A DNA stretch of 64,000 bases, taken from contig NC_054699.1 in NCBI RefSeq assembly GCF_016097555.1, forward strand, positions 5,406,197-5,470,196. Reading direction: 5' to 3'. The DNA is from Gigantopelta aegis (taxonomy: Eukaryota > Mollusca > Gastropoda > Neomphalida > Peltospiridae). Below are positions 23,769 through 34,983 of the stretch, piece by piece. The notes beneath the pieces are model-generated. The model did not search any database. It was not told the origin of the DNA and saw only the letters and a program-made list of their open reading frames with translations. A program made the position numbers and the translations under genes. Position 1 is the stretch's first letter; every line of letters begins with the position of its first letter.

Positions 23769-24316
23769 CATATAATATTTTACATTTTCAGTGCAATATT
23801 TTTCAGATCACATACTTTGAGAATTTGATAACTTTGCAAATTAGATGCAAATTAGTCGATGTCTCGGCACTAGGTTTATTGACATTTAAGCAAACGTACT
23901 TGGGTGACACTCCATGATTGACGTATGCATTCATAGTCATCAAATAAAAACACTTCAATGGCAATTTGACACTGAAAGCTATCCAACGTTCAGAAAACAA
24001 AAAACGTTAGGCATAACTTTATTTTGATGTAAGGACATCCAAAATAACGTCATTTGAGTTTGACATCATTTCCATTCAAAAATACACCGCACCACATATT
24101 CTTACATCATTTGAATATCTAGTAATAGCGGACTGGAATTAAAGTTGCGTGTACAGTTTACAAAAACACGTATTAAGCTTGAGCTTATATGATAAAGAGA
24201 TTATTACCCTCGTGTATTTCGGTATCGTCAATATCATATATTGGGAATAAAAATAACAATTTTTATTCCTAATATATGATATTGACGATACCGAAAAACA
24301 CTCTGGTAATAACCTC
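23765..24316. mobile_element. Unit A-specific insert ending in a long hairpin
   Basis: About 550 bp, framed by TA microsatellites, with no counterpart in unit B. No coding frame. Its right end is a fold-back: gagattattaccct at 24197 pairs with the sequence ending aataacctc at 24316, with arms of about 55 nt and a loop of about 6 nt. Confidence 0.6.
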
Positions 24317-24322
24317 TATCTA

Positions 24323-24530
<208 letters not shown>

Positions 24531-24823
24531 TGAAGTTACTTGTTATGTTTCTTACTAAGTGATTGCAACTGTAAAGTGGTCAGCTAGCATTTATTTAACG
24601 GCAACAAGATTCAGAAATAATCTGTAGGTTTGTGTTGTTGTGCAGTCCTGTTCTCCATCCTCCCCACCCTACCCCACCCCACCCCTCCATCCCCCCATCT
24701 GTACAAGCTATGAGATAATTTGAAATGAATGAATGCTGTTATGAATTCTTGGTTATTATTAAGGCTTGAACAGCCCAGTACACATTGAACGAACGTGTTT
24801 GTGTTGTCTGTCTCTCCGATGGA

Positions 24824-25184
24824 AAGAAAGAAATGTTTTATTCAATGATGCACTCAACACATTTTATTTACGGTTATATGGCATCAGACATATGGTTAAG
24901 GACCACACATATTTTGAGAGGAAACCCGCTGTCGCCACTACATGGGCTACTCTTTCCAATTAGCAGCAAGGGATCTTTTATTTGCGCTTCCCACAGGCAG
25001 GATAGCACAAACCATGGCCTTTGCTGAACCAGTTATGGATCACTGGTCGGTGCAAGTGGTTTACACCTACCCATTGAGCCTTGCGGAGCACTCACTCAGG
25101 GTTTGGAGTCGGTATCTGGATCCAAACCCAGTATCTACCAGCCTGTAGACCGATGGCCTAACCACGACACCACCGAGGCCAGTC
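24824..25184 (-). mobile_element. SINE, head B with tail T2, unit A only
   Basis: Reversed tail (aaagaaatgttttattcaat) through body to the reversed head B (cctaaccacgacaccaccga). Flanked by a 14-bp target duplication gtctctccgatgga (24810-24823 and 25185-25198). Unit B has a single gtctctctccgatgg at about 40893, so this is a retroposition after or between the duplicates. Full length, about 361 bp. Confidence 0.9.
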
Positions 25185-25199
25185 GTCTCTCCGATGGAG

Positions 25200-25240
25200 G
25201 GTGGTGGTGGTGGTGGTGGTGGTGGTGGTGGGGGGGGGTT
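25200..25240. repeat. (GGT)n then G-run
   Basis: About 10 ggt triplets followed by a short G-run. Unit B has a degenerate, shorter version. Confidence 0.85.
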
Positions 25241-25244
25241 ATTG

Positions 25245-25312
25245 CGGAGGCTCGATCTTACATCTTAAGCACCTCAGGCGAGCACTCTACCAACTGAGCT
25301 ATATCTCGATCA
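25245..25312 (-). mobile_element. tRNA-like SINE head (type C), isolated
   Basis: On the minus strand it reads gatatagctcagttggtaga, gctcgcctgaggtgctta, gatcgagcc, resembling tRNA A- and B-box regions. No matched acceptor stem or anticodon arm was convincing, so it is a SINE head and not a tRNA gene. Partly shared with unit B at 40935-40982. Confidence 0.6.
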
Positions 25313-25523
25313 CCTCTTAGTAAAGAAAGGAACATAAGACATGAGTGTTACGGAAAAACCTAGTTAAGTCCTAAAAAAGTAGAATTGGAGATATTGACAG
25401 AAAACTGAACCCAGTCGGGATTAAGCTGTCATTTAACATTAAAAAACTGACTTGGTAGTTATTTGTATATCAATCAAGATGTCTTCTTTCGGCACATTAT
25501 ACTTTTTATCTCTTTTTTTTTAG

Positions 25524-25540
25524 GGGGGGGGGGGGGGGGT
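25524..25540. repeat. Poly-G tract
   Basis: Run of about 17 G. Confidence 0.9.
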
Positions 25541-25727
25541 AATACCCTTTGCAAATTGACTTACTATGTTTTTTCCAGCCACAAATTTAGTATAACGATA
25601 TGAAAATCACCTACAATAACCTAGCAAGTATGTACAATATTCTCTTTAATTCAGACACACTTGAAAACAAGCATTCTGAGGTTACTGCTAAAGCAACACG
25701 TCCCACACTTAGTGTAATAACGGGGCG

Positions 25728-26048
25728 GGACGTAGCCCAGTGGTAAAGTGCTCGCTCGATGCACGGTTGGTCTGGGATTTATCACTGTCGGTGGGCACAC
25801 TGGGCTATTTCTCATTCCAGCAAGTGCACCACGACTAATATATCAAAGGCTGTGGGTATGTACTACCCTGTCTGTGGAATGGTGCATATAAAACATCCCT
25901 TGCTGCTAATCGAAATAGAGGAGCCCATGAAGTGGTGACAGTGGGTTTCCTCTCTATATATCTGTGTGGTCCATAACCATATGTCTGACGCCATATAACA
26001 GTAAATAAAATGTATTGAGTGCATCGTTAAATAAAACATTTCCTTCCA
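25728..26048 (+). mobile_element. SINE, head A with tail T2, near full length
   Basis: Head cgggacgtagcccagtggta with A-box-like TAGCCCAGTGG, body ccacgactaatatatcaaag and gtgcatataaaacatccctt, long tail ccatatgtctgacgccatat ending cgttaaataaaacatttcc. Best local example of the A/T2 form. Confidence 0.88.
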
Positions 26049-26270
26049 AATGATAAAGCAACATGAGATCTTTTATATGCACTTTCCACATAGAGTGCAT
26101 CGTTAAGTAAAACATTTCTCTCTTTTAGTGTAATAATATAACATTATGAAATGAGTTCTGGAACAGTTCCCGAGTGCAATTGGCATGAAAGTGCAATTAT
26201 TTCTACCCACTGAACATGACATGCAGATGATTATTCCCAGGAGCAGATTCAGGGAGATTTGTGTGTGTGT

Positions 26271-26300
26271 GTGGGGGGGGGGGGGGGGGGGGGGGGGGGT
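26271..26300. repeat. Poly-G tract
   Basis: About 28 G after a short (gt)n. Absent from unit B at about 41080. Confidence 0.9.
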
Positions 26301-26633
26301 GCTAACAGAAAAAGGCACATGGACCAACTTGTCAAAGGGGCAACATAGGCTAACAGAAAAAAAAGAAGAAAAAAAAGGGAACAGAATTTCCTGATCCTCT
26401 AATACCTTGGATCCACCTGTTTCGATTCGGTCCACTGAACAGGAAGTCGATTAGTCGATCCGACCCACTGAACATCAACGAGTTAATCAATCTCTACCCC
26501 CACCCGCCCCTGCACACACTCCACCCCCTCTCTCCCTCCACACACACACATGGTAAATGTCGTTCAGCAAATGGTAATTTTTTCCCCACCATTTTGGAGG
26601 TTCACCCAAAAAGGGCCTCGCCAGCGGCAGACA

Positions 26634-28127
26634 GGATGCGGGCTAAAACGGCACCGTGCCAAAACGGCACCAGGCGAAAACGGAACCGTTTTGGCTAAAA
26701 CGGCACCACACGTTGGCGAAAACGGAACCTCACATTGGCTAAAACGGCACCAAAACATATGATCAAAACGGAACCATGCATTGGCTAAAACGGCACCACG
26801 AATGATTAATAAATATTAGTTTCCAAATTTAATTCACGCAGCATACTGATAGGCACTACTCACTTGCGAGATGAGGCTAGAAGCCGGCGCATTAATGGCG
26901 TTCTTTTAAGAGGAATGGTGGTCTTTATTTGGCATTAGTGTATTCTTTTAGTAAAATGTTTTCTTTTGTATTTTGTCTGACGTCAGTATCTAATTAAATT
27001 AAAGTTTGAGGCAACCAACTAGCAGATCAACAAATTCAGTACATGCGTCTTTGTCATTATTTTTATGTGATTATCCATTTTTATGCGTCTTTGTGAATCT
27101 TTATGCGTCTTTATCAATTTTTATGTTATTTTGTTCAATTTTAAATGTCTGTTAATTTGTATGTGTCTTTGTGTATCTTTGTAGTGTTTAGTAGGAACAT
27201 TTAATTATTATTGTCACGTGTAATGTTGTATTAAAAATGATATATACATTAGGGACGGTCCATAAATGTCAATGGTTTTCATAATCCTAACATAAAAACA
27301 TTGATATAATGTGTACGAAACATTTACCTTCGATGGATCGATGTTTTACCTGAAAAGCAATCCGAACATGGCTTTTACCCCCTCCCCCATTTCCGAACAT
27401 TGTTCGGATTGTGAAACACATCGATATTTATGGACCGTCCCTTATATAAATGGTGTTTTGTTGCTTACTTAGAAATTGTGTTGATCGATAGAAAGTCTTT
27501 TTGTGTTCGGTCATTTGGGGACTCTGTTATACAGGTAGTGTAGTTTAAAAAAACCCACATTAGTTATGTATTTATTTATAAGATACACAACCCCACATGT
27601 ATAAATTTAAATTAAACAATTGATATATAATCTTACAAAAACAATAATAAACAATGCCGTGCAGACAAGCAGAAGAAAAGTTACTATCAACAAAGCAATT
27701 TAAATTATCTACAAGTAGGGGCCTATTTAATTTGTTTTGTTATTAAATTTATTTTGAGTCACTGTTCACATGTTGTTTCATCTTCTTGGTTAATTAATTT
27801 ACAACGTTTTGCTGATAATGTGACCTGGAAATCTAAACTTCATGAATACGTATCTTACTTCAATTTGGTGGTTGGTGGAGAGCTATACCTAAACATTTTG
27901 TAAGCCCCACGATAATTGACACGACAATAACAAACATGTTTGTGGAATGTAGCACGCGAAATAATGGTTCAGTCTTATTATTGTCATGGTGGTTTTAACA
28001 GTTAAAATTAGTTAAAACCTATGTGTCTACGAAAAAAAAAGTTTGGTGCCGTTTTCGCCAGAAAGGTTTGGTGCCGTTTTAGCCAAAACGGTGCCGTTTT
28101 GGTAAGGTGACGTTTTAGCCTGATACC
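26634..28127. mobile_element. Unclassified DNA transposon with AAAACGGCACC modular ends
   Basis: Left end GGATGCGGGCTAAAACGG and right end, reverse-complemented, GGTATCAGGCTAAAACGT, then CACC and a further CCAAAACGGCACC on both sides. At least six aaaacgg(c/a)acc modules lie in the first 170 bp and several, inverted, in the last 100 bp. Flanked by ggcagaca (26626-26633 and 28128-28135), or nine bases if the preceding c is counted. Unit B has one copy of this site at about 41436, uninterrupted. 1494 bp, no transposase frame, with a nested MITE at 27252-27441. An 8-9 bp duplication fits hAT, Mutator-like, P or KDZ groups, but the ends match none I know. Confidence 0.85.
27252..27441. mobile_element. 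Nested TTA-flanked MITE (PIF/Harbinger-like)
   Basis: Ends GGGACGGTCCATAAAT and ATTTATGGACCGTCCC are exact inverted repeats and TTA flanks both sides (27249-27251 and 27442-27444), as expected for PIF/Harbinger derivatives. 190 bp. A secondary inner repeat ccgaaca(t) pairs at about 27362 and 27400. Confidence 0.8.
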
Positions 28128-28236
28128 GGCAGACATAACAAGACAGGTGTGTTGTGGGGAGGCTTACAGTATCTGACAGGTAATTCTATCATCCCCATAA
28201 AACACGATGAAAACAAAACAGACACATCAATGTGCT

Positions 28237-30716
28237 GGCCTCGCCTCACGGTACAGGAAAATACAAAACTAAACTTGATACAGTTGTTTGTCTCGCCTGA
28301 CGGTAGTGGATAATACGAAACTAAACTTGTTACTGTTGTTTGCCTCGCCTCACGGTAGAGGATAATACGAAACTAAACTTGTTACTGTCGTTTGCCTCGC
28401 CTCACGGTAGTGGATAATACGAAACTAAACTTGTTACAGCTGCTTGCCTCGCCTCACGGTAGAGGATAATACGAAACTAAACTTGTTACAGCTGCTTGCC
28501 TCGCCTCACGGTAAAGGATAATACGAAACTAAACTTGTTACTGTTGCTTGCCTCGCCTCACGGTAGTCGATAATACGAAACTAAACTTGTTACAGCTGCT
28601 TGCCTCGCCTCACGGTAGAGGATAATACGAAACTAAACTTGTTACTGCTGTTTGCCTCGCCTCACGGTAGTGGATAATACGAAACTAAACTTGTTACAGC
28701 TGCTTGCCTCGCCTCGCGGTAGAGGATAATACGAAACTAAACTTGTTACTGCTGTTTGCCTCGCCTCGCGGTAGTGGATAATACGAAACTAAACTAGTTA
28801 CTGCTGTTTGCCTCGTCTCGCGGTAGTGGATAATACGAAACTAAACTAGTTACAGCTGCTTGCCTCGCCTCACGGTGAAGGATAATACGAAACTAAACTT
28901 GTTACTGCTGTTTGCCTCGCCTCACGGGAGGGTATACTACAAAACTAAACTTGTTACAGCTGTTTGCCTCGCCTCCCGGTAGGGGATAATACGAAACTAA
29001 ACTTGTTACTGCTGTTTGCCTCGCCTCACGGGAGGGTATAATACAAAACTAAACATGTTACAGCTGCTTGCCTCGCGGTAGGAGATAATACAAAACTAAA
29101 CTTGTTACAGCTGTTTGCCTCGCCTCACGGTAGGGGATAATACAAAAATAAAATTGTTGCAGCTGTTTGCCTCGCCTCACGGTAGGGGATAATACGAAAC
29201 TAACCTTGTTACTGCTGTTTGCCTCGCCTCACGGGAGGGGATAATACGAAACTAAACTTGTTACTGCCGTTTGCCTCGCCTCACGGGAGGGTATAATACA
29301 AAACTTAACTTGTTACAGTTGTTTGCCTCGTCTCACGGGAGGGTATAATACAAAACGTAACTTGTTACAGCTGTTTGCCTCGCCTCACGGGAGGGTATAA
29401 TACGAAACTAAACTGGTAGGGGATAATACGAAACTAAACTTGTTACTGCTGTTTGCCTCGTCTCACCGTAGTGGATAATACAAAACTAAACCTGTTACTG
29501 CTGTTTGCCTCGCCTCACGGTAGAGGATAATACGAAACTAAACTTGTTACAGCTGCTTGCCTCGCCTCACGGTAAAGGATAATACGAAACTAAACTTGTT
29601 ACTGCTGTTTGCCTCGCCTCACGGTAGTGGATAATACGAAACTAAACTTGTTACAGCTGCTTGCCTCGCCTCACGGTAGAGGATAATACGAAACGAAACT
29701 TGTTACTGCTGTTTGCCTCGCCTCGCGGTAGTGGATAATACGAAACTAAACTAGTTACTGCTGTTTGCCTCGTCTCGCGGTAGTGGATAATACGAAACTA
29801 AACTAGTTACAGCTGCTTGCCTCGCCTCACGGTGAAGGATAATACGAAACTAAACTTGTTACTGCTGTTTGCCTCGCCTCACGGGAGGGTATACTACAAA
29901 ACTAAACTTGTTACAGCTGTTTGCCTCGCCTCCCGGTAGGGGATAATACGAAACTAAACTTGTTACTGCTGTTTGCCTCGCCTCACGGGAGGGTATAATA
30001 CAAAACTAAACATGTTACAGCTGCTTGCCTCGCGGTAGGAGATAATACAAAACTAAACTTGTTACAGCTGTTTGCCTCGCCTCACGGTAGGGGATAATAC
30101 AAAAGTAAAATTGTTGCAGCTGTTTGCCTCGCCTCACGGCAGGGGATAATACGAAACTAACCTTGTTACTGCTGTTTGCCTCGCCTCACGGGAGGGGATA
30201 ATACGAAACTAAACTTGTTACTGCCGTTTGCCTCGCCTCACGGGAGGGTATAATACAAAACTTAACTTGGTACAGTTGTTTGCCTCGTCTCACGGGAGGG
30301 TATAATACAAAACGTAACTTGTTACAGCTGTTTGCCTCGCCTCACGGGAGGGTATAATACGAAACTAAACTGATAGGGGATAATACGAAACTAAACTTGT
30401 TACTGCTGTTTGCCTCGTCTCACCGTAGTGGATAATACAAAACTAAACCTGTTACTGCTGTTTGCCTCGCCTCGCGGTAGTGGATAATACGAAACTAAAC
30501 TTGTTACTGCTGTTTGCCTCGCCTCACGGTAGAGGATAATACGAAACTAAACTTGTTATAGCTGTTTGCCTCGCCTCACGGTAGGGGATAATACGAAACT
30601 AAACTTGTTACTGCTGTTTGCCTCGCCTCACGGTAGGGGATAATACGAAACTAAACTTGTTACTGCTGTTTTGCCTCGCCTCACGGTAGGGGATAATACG
30701 AAACTAAACTTGTTAC
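28237..30716. repeat. 52-bp minisatellite, about 48 copies (unit A)
   Basis: The unit is gcctcgcctcacggtagtgg, ataatacgaaactaaacttg, ttacagctgctt. Copies vary at several positions. A longer-period repeat is visible: the unusual truncated unit actggtaggggataa at 29413 recurs as actgataggggataa at 30370, so a block of about 957 bp has been duplicated inside the array. Unit B has only about nine units at the same place (41547-42005). Confidence 0.95.
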
Positions 30717-31280
30717 AGTTTTGTGCATTCGCCCATAATACGCACGCACATCTGACACATACAAACGCACGGGCTCAGACACACACATAAACTGATTAAT
30801 CTCACTTGAAAGAATTCTGAAATTTTATCACTTTTTATTTTTCCCGCATAAGCTTGCAGTTCATAAATCGAACGAAAACCATCGATTATAACCTTCTCTC
30901 CCAAAAACAAAAACAAAACCAAACAACAACAAACAACAGAAAAAAAGTATGTATTGTACTTAATTGTTAATAATTTCAATGATGACCAGGGAATATTCCA
31001 CTGTCATACATAATGACAATTTTTTTAGTCAAAAATTTACATGAATGTTCCACTGTAACATAATTATTGATTTTAATCTGGGATGATCTTTTGTGAATGT
31101 ACATTTTGACTCTATGGCAAGAGCCGCCCTTTGAAAACTGAAATTTTGCGTAAACCATTAGGAGTTACGCACATTAGTTTTCAGGTAACTCAGTCCATTC
31201 TGTGTAAAATACAATTCTATGAATGTTGATATTAATTATTAAAGAAATATAAACAGTTACATGTATATAACTGTTAAAAT
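30717..31280. other. Duplicated intergenic DNA, no gene seen
   Basis: Shared with unit B 42005-42560 at high similarity. It holds purine-rich stretches but no convincing coding frame. Confidence 0.5.
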
Positions 31281-31293
31281 CAGTGGCGGATCC

Positions 31294-31296
<3 letters not shown>

Positions 31297-31366
<70 letters not shown>
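31297..31366. repeat. (GT)n microsatellite
   Basis: About 35 GT repeats inside the hAT-like element. Confidence 0.97.
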
Positions 31367-31369
<3 letters not shown>

Positions 31370-31515
31370 AGGGTGAATATGGCTTACATCGATAAGGACA
31401 CAATTAAATCGTTTTCGACATAATATTTTGTTGTGAATCAGGAAAACGGCAACAAATTTATCAACTTTATGGAATTATAAATTAGGAATTAGATCCTCGG
31501 AAATCAATGAAATAA

Positions 31516-31848
31516 AGAAAGAAATGTTTTATTTAACGACGCACTCAACACATTTTATTCACGGTTATATGGCGTCAGACATGGTTGAGGGACATACATA
31601 TTTTGAGAGGAAACCCGCTGTCGCCACTACATGGGCTACTCTTTCCGATTAGCAGCAAGGGAACTTTTATTTGCGCTTCCCACAGGCAGGATAGCACAAA
31701 CCATGGCCTTTGTTGAACCAGTTATGAATCACTGGTCGGTGCAAGTGGTTTACACCTACCCATTGAGCCTTGCCTCGACTGGGATCCGAACCCAGTACCT
31801 ACCAGCCTGTAGACCGATGGCCTAACCACTACGCCACCGAGGCCGGTC
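31516..31848 (-). mobile_element. SINE, head B with tail T2
   Basis: Flanked by tcaatgaaataa at 31504-31515 and 31849-31860 (12-bp target duplication). Reversed tail gaaatgttttatttaacgac, body, and reversed head B with cgaacccagtacctaccagc and ctacgccaccgaggcc. Nested in the hAT-like element. Confidence 0.9.
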
Positions 31849-32139
31849 TCAATGAAATAAGGCTCTAAAATGTCCACAATGCCGAAACTTCAGAGGGCTT
31901 TGTCCGCGGAACCTTCACCATGGCTCAGCCCCCGCCGGTTCACTCCATCCCAATCCAGCCACCCCCTCTTATTATTTTCCAGATCCGCTACTGAACATAA
32001 TAAAACTGAAAAAATATTTGTTATATATGTAGTGCAGATTTACAGAACGAGTGCAGATCTAAATTTAGTACCAGAACGAAAATTGGGTCACACAAAAACT
32101 AGACATGCGCGAACGTCAAACATTCGTTGGTGCAATTTT

Positions 32140-32413
32140 ACCGGCCTCGATGGCGTCGTGGTTCAGCATCGGACTACAGACTGGTAGGTACAGGGTTCGC
32201 AGCCCGGTACCGGGTCCATCCCAGAGCGAGTTCTTAAGGGCTCAATGGGTGGGTGTAAGGCCACTACACCCTCTTCTCTCTCACTAACCACTAACCACTA
32301 AACAACTAACCCAATGTCCTGGACAGACAGCCCAGATAGCTGAGCTGTGCCCAGGACAGCGTGCTTGAACCTTAATTGGATATAAGCACGAAAATAAGTT
32401 GAAATGAATTAAA
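32140..32413 (+). mobile_element. SINE, head B with tail T3, unit A only
   Basis: Head ccggcctcgatggcgtcgtg and B-box-like gggttcgcagccc, then a different 3' half (gtcctggacagacagcccag, ccttaattggatataagcac). The 11-bp target duplication ggtgcaatttt lies at 32129-32139 and 32414-32424; unit B retains a single ggtgcaattttt at about 42707. About 274 bp. Confidence 0.9.
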
Positions 32414-32594
32414 GGTGCAATTTTTCAGACATGAAGAGTTTACACGAATGTATTGTTCAACGGTAACATCATTATTTTAGCCCAGAGTGCACGTTTCATT
32501 GTAAGGTAAAAACGTATGTGTTTGTAATGTTGAATATACATGTACTATTGTCACCTCTGCATACACTTACGTCTTCTTACTATTTAGATTTAGA

Positions 32595-32893
32595 TCAGTC
32601 GGTTGAGTGCTCGCTTGAGGTAATTGCGTCGCAGGATCGAACCACTTCAGTGGATCCATTCAACTGATTGGGTTTTTTTTCTCGTTTCAACCAGTGCACC
32701 ACAACTGGACAAAGTCCGTGGTATGTGCTTTCTGTCTGTGTAAAAGTGAATAAAAAAGATCCCTTGATACATTAGATAAAATGTAGCGGGTTTCCTCTGA
32801 TGACTACAACTCAGAATTAGCAAATGTTTGACATCCAATAGCTGATGATTAAGTAATCAATGTGCTCTAGTGGTGTCGTTAAACAAAACAAAC
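32595..32893 (+). mobile_element. SINE, head C with tail T1
   Basis: Head gttgagtgctcgcttgaggt and gcaggatcgaacc, body ggtatgtgctttctgtctgt, tail gtgctctagtggtgtcgtta. Orthologous copy in unit B at 42893-43187, so it predates the duplication. Confidence 0.85.
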
Positions 32894-32904
32894 TATTATT
32901 ATTA

Positions 32905-33120
32905 TTAACTACCATTTTACGATGCCATTTTAACACTAAAATCATCTTAAGTGCGGAACTACCATTTTACGATGCCATTTTAACACTAAGATCATCATAA
33001 GGGGCGTAACTACCATTTTACGATGCTATTTTAACACTAAGATCATCTTAAGGGGCGTAACTACCATTTCACGATGCTATTTTAACACCAAGATCACCTT
33101 TTGAGCCTAAAGTAGTGTGA
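32905..33120. repeat. About 60-bp degenerate tandem repeat
   Basis: Three to four units of aactaccattttacgatgcc, attttaacactaagatcatc, ttaaggggcgt. Related sequence at 48095-48240 in unit B. The motif is part of the fold-back MITE family seen at 876-983. Confidence 0.75.
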
Positions 33121-33126
33121 TCTTTT

Positions 33127-33440
33127 GGGACGGGACGTAGCCCAGCGGTAAAGCGCTCGCTTGATACGAGGTCAATTTGGGATCAATCCCCCGTCAGTGG
33201 GCCCATTTGGGCCATTTCTCATTCCAGCCAGTGCACCACGACTGGTATATCAAACGTTGTGGTATGTGCTATCATGTTTGTGGGATGGTGCATATAAAAG
33301 ATCCCTTGCTGCATTAGAAAAAAAATGTAGTGGGTTTCCTTTGATGACTACATCACGTATCAGAATTACCAAATGTTTGACATCCAACAGCCGATGATTA
33401 ATTAATCAATGTGCTCCAGTGGTGTCGTTAAACAAAACAA
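33127..33440 (+). mobile_element. SINE, head A with tail T1
   Basis: gggacgggacgtagcccagc with A box TAGCCCAGCGG, gatcaatccc, body ccacgactggtatatcaaac, tail gtgctccagtggtgtcgtta. Inserted within fold-back MITE sequence. Confidence 0.85.
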
Positions 33441-33788
33441 AACAGACTTAATGTGATCTTAGCACAAAGAGTAAGATCGCTTCGTAAAACGGGACCATAC
33501 CTTGGTCAGGTGAGTAAAAGGAGATACACTAAACTGAGGTCATACAAGATAAACACAAACATTACGTCCATCGTGTCCCACTGTAACATCATCGTCATTT
33601 CAGTTAAAAGCTTCCGCTGATTTTTCACCGTAACACACATTGGTGTTATTTCAGTTATAAGCTTATATCCATGGGTGTTGTACTATAATGTACCACATAA
33701 TATACTGTTACTGTTTCAACCATAGGTTTAAGTGAATGTTTTATAATAACATGCATATATATGAATATTATTTCAAGCGATAGCTAGC

Positions 33789-34683
33789 AGGGTTTCTGCC
33801 AGAGGGTAAAACGCCATCCCCCAAAAATATGATTTGGGTATGGCGCCATATCCTATCTTTTCGGATTTAATGGGGTTTTTTAGTTGACCTTTTGACAAAA
33901 TGAATTACTCTTATCATTACTGTATAATTACAAACTTTCCGAATTTATACGATTTACTGTATTCTGATTGGCTGACGTCACTAAGAAAACCAAGCGTTAT
34001 CCTTCCATAAACCTCATAAAAATACGTCATCACGGAAGACCAAGATCGAAATAACCGCACAACACCAACAGTCACTACACGTAAACAAAAGTTAATATCA
34101 AGGTCACTTTGCGATAGAAAAACACAAGACAAATCTGCACATGAAATTGTTTCATTTTTTAAAAAGAAGTTATAATAAAGATATATACACTGTTTTTTTT
34201 GATTCAATACTTATTTTTATTTTTAGCGGACAATTTCCAATAGTATGTATACATGTATTCCTACGCTTATTCCAACATGGTTGACGGTAAGAACGAAAGA
34301 AATTATTTTTGAGTGTTTTAAGGTACACTTCTTGTACTGTTTGTAATTATAAGAATTGTTTCTCATTTTTTAGGAATTTATCGATGTATAAAAGTCACAA
34401 ATGTAGTATAAAATCGCTTCGCTACGCTACGCGATTTTATACCATTTGTGACTTATACATCGATAAATTCCTAAAAAATCAGAAACAATTCTTATATGAT
34501 TAATGTTGGCTTTAAATGATTATAAAACTATGCTTTCGTATGTGCAGCAGGACGACCCTATATACAAAGCAAAGTGAACAGAGATTATCTATATATAACT
34601 ATATTACTCTATTCCATTGGATTCATCATTTTGTCTTCCATAGTGCCATACCCAAAATTTTCTTTCTGGCAGAAACTCTGCAT
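33789..34683. mobile_element. CAGGGTTTCTGCC MITE, interrupted
   Basis: Left end cagggtttctgccagagggt, right end ggcagaaactctg. Same family as 1365-1802. Split by the insertion at 33929-34497. The uninterrupted orthologue in unit B is at 49197-49546. Confidence 0.7.
33929..34497. mobile_element. Unit A-specific insert with terminal long hairpin
   Basis: Unit B reads tactgtataattaatgttgg; unit A has about 570 bp between ataatta and attaatgttgg, with atta repeated at both junctions. Non-coding. Bases 34349-34495 form a near-perfect hairpin (arms of about 68 nt starting ataagaattgtttct, loop near ttcgctacgctac). Confidence 0.75.
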
Positions 34684-34983
34684 AGAAATGTGTTTTATGT
34701 AACTTGTTTAATATACCAGCCAAGAGTTAAGTTGATGCTCATGTACAACAAACATACATATTGCTTTTATTACTATTTCAAATTTAAGTGAACATTTTCA
34801 CTTCAACACAAGCAAATTGTTAACAGTTTTGTGAACTTGTATACAGGTTTGGGGTTTTTTTTTTTATATCAACCCTTTTACAGAAACAAAGTTTATCTTT
34901 GCCTGTTCAAGTTCAGATTCAGTATATATTAATGTTCAGATTCAGTATATATTAATGTACCGGTATATAATATATACTGAATG

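Larger units (their letters stand above)
31281..31993. mobile_element. hAT-like element with CAGTGGCGGATC ends, unit A only
   Basis: Begins CAGTGGCGGATCCGGG and ends with the reverse complement of CAGTAGCGGATCTGG. CAG(T/G)GGCGGATC ends are typical of hAT-type MITEs. It carries a (GT)n tract and a nested head B SINE. Unit B passes from aaatataaac to ttaacataataaaactg without it. A perfect 8-bp target duplication was not found. Confidence 0.7.

Noticed and set aside
25245..25312. Functional tRNA gene
   Set aside because: A- and B-box-like sequences are present, but there is no convincing acceptor stem or anticodon arm and the same head precedes SINE bodies elsewhere.
26550..26762. Short frame with repeated KRH/KTAP-like residues
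   Set aside because: Translation of the AAAACGGCACC modules of a transposon end.
30713..30979. Conserved open frame in both duplication units (also 41956-42279)
   Set aside because: Present in both units only because the DNA is duplicated; the copies differ by indels in purine runs and no domain is visible.
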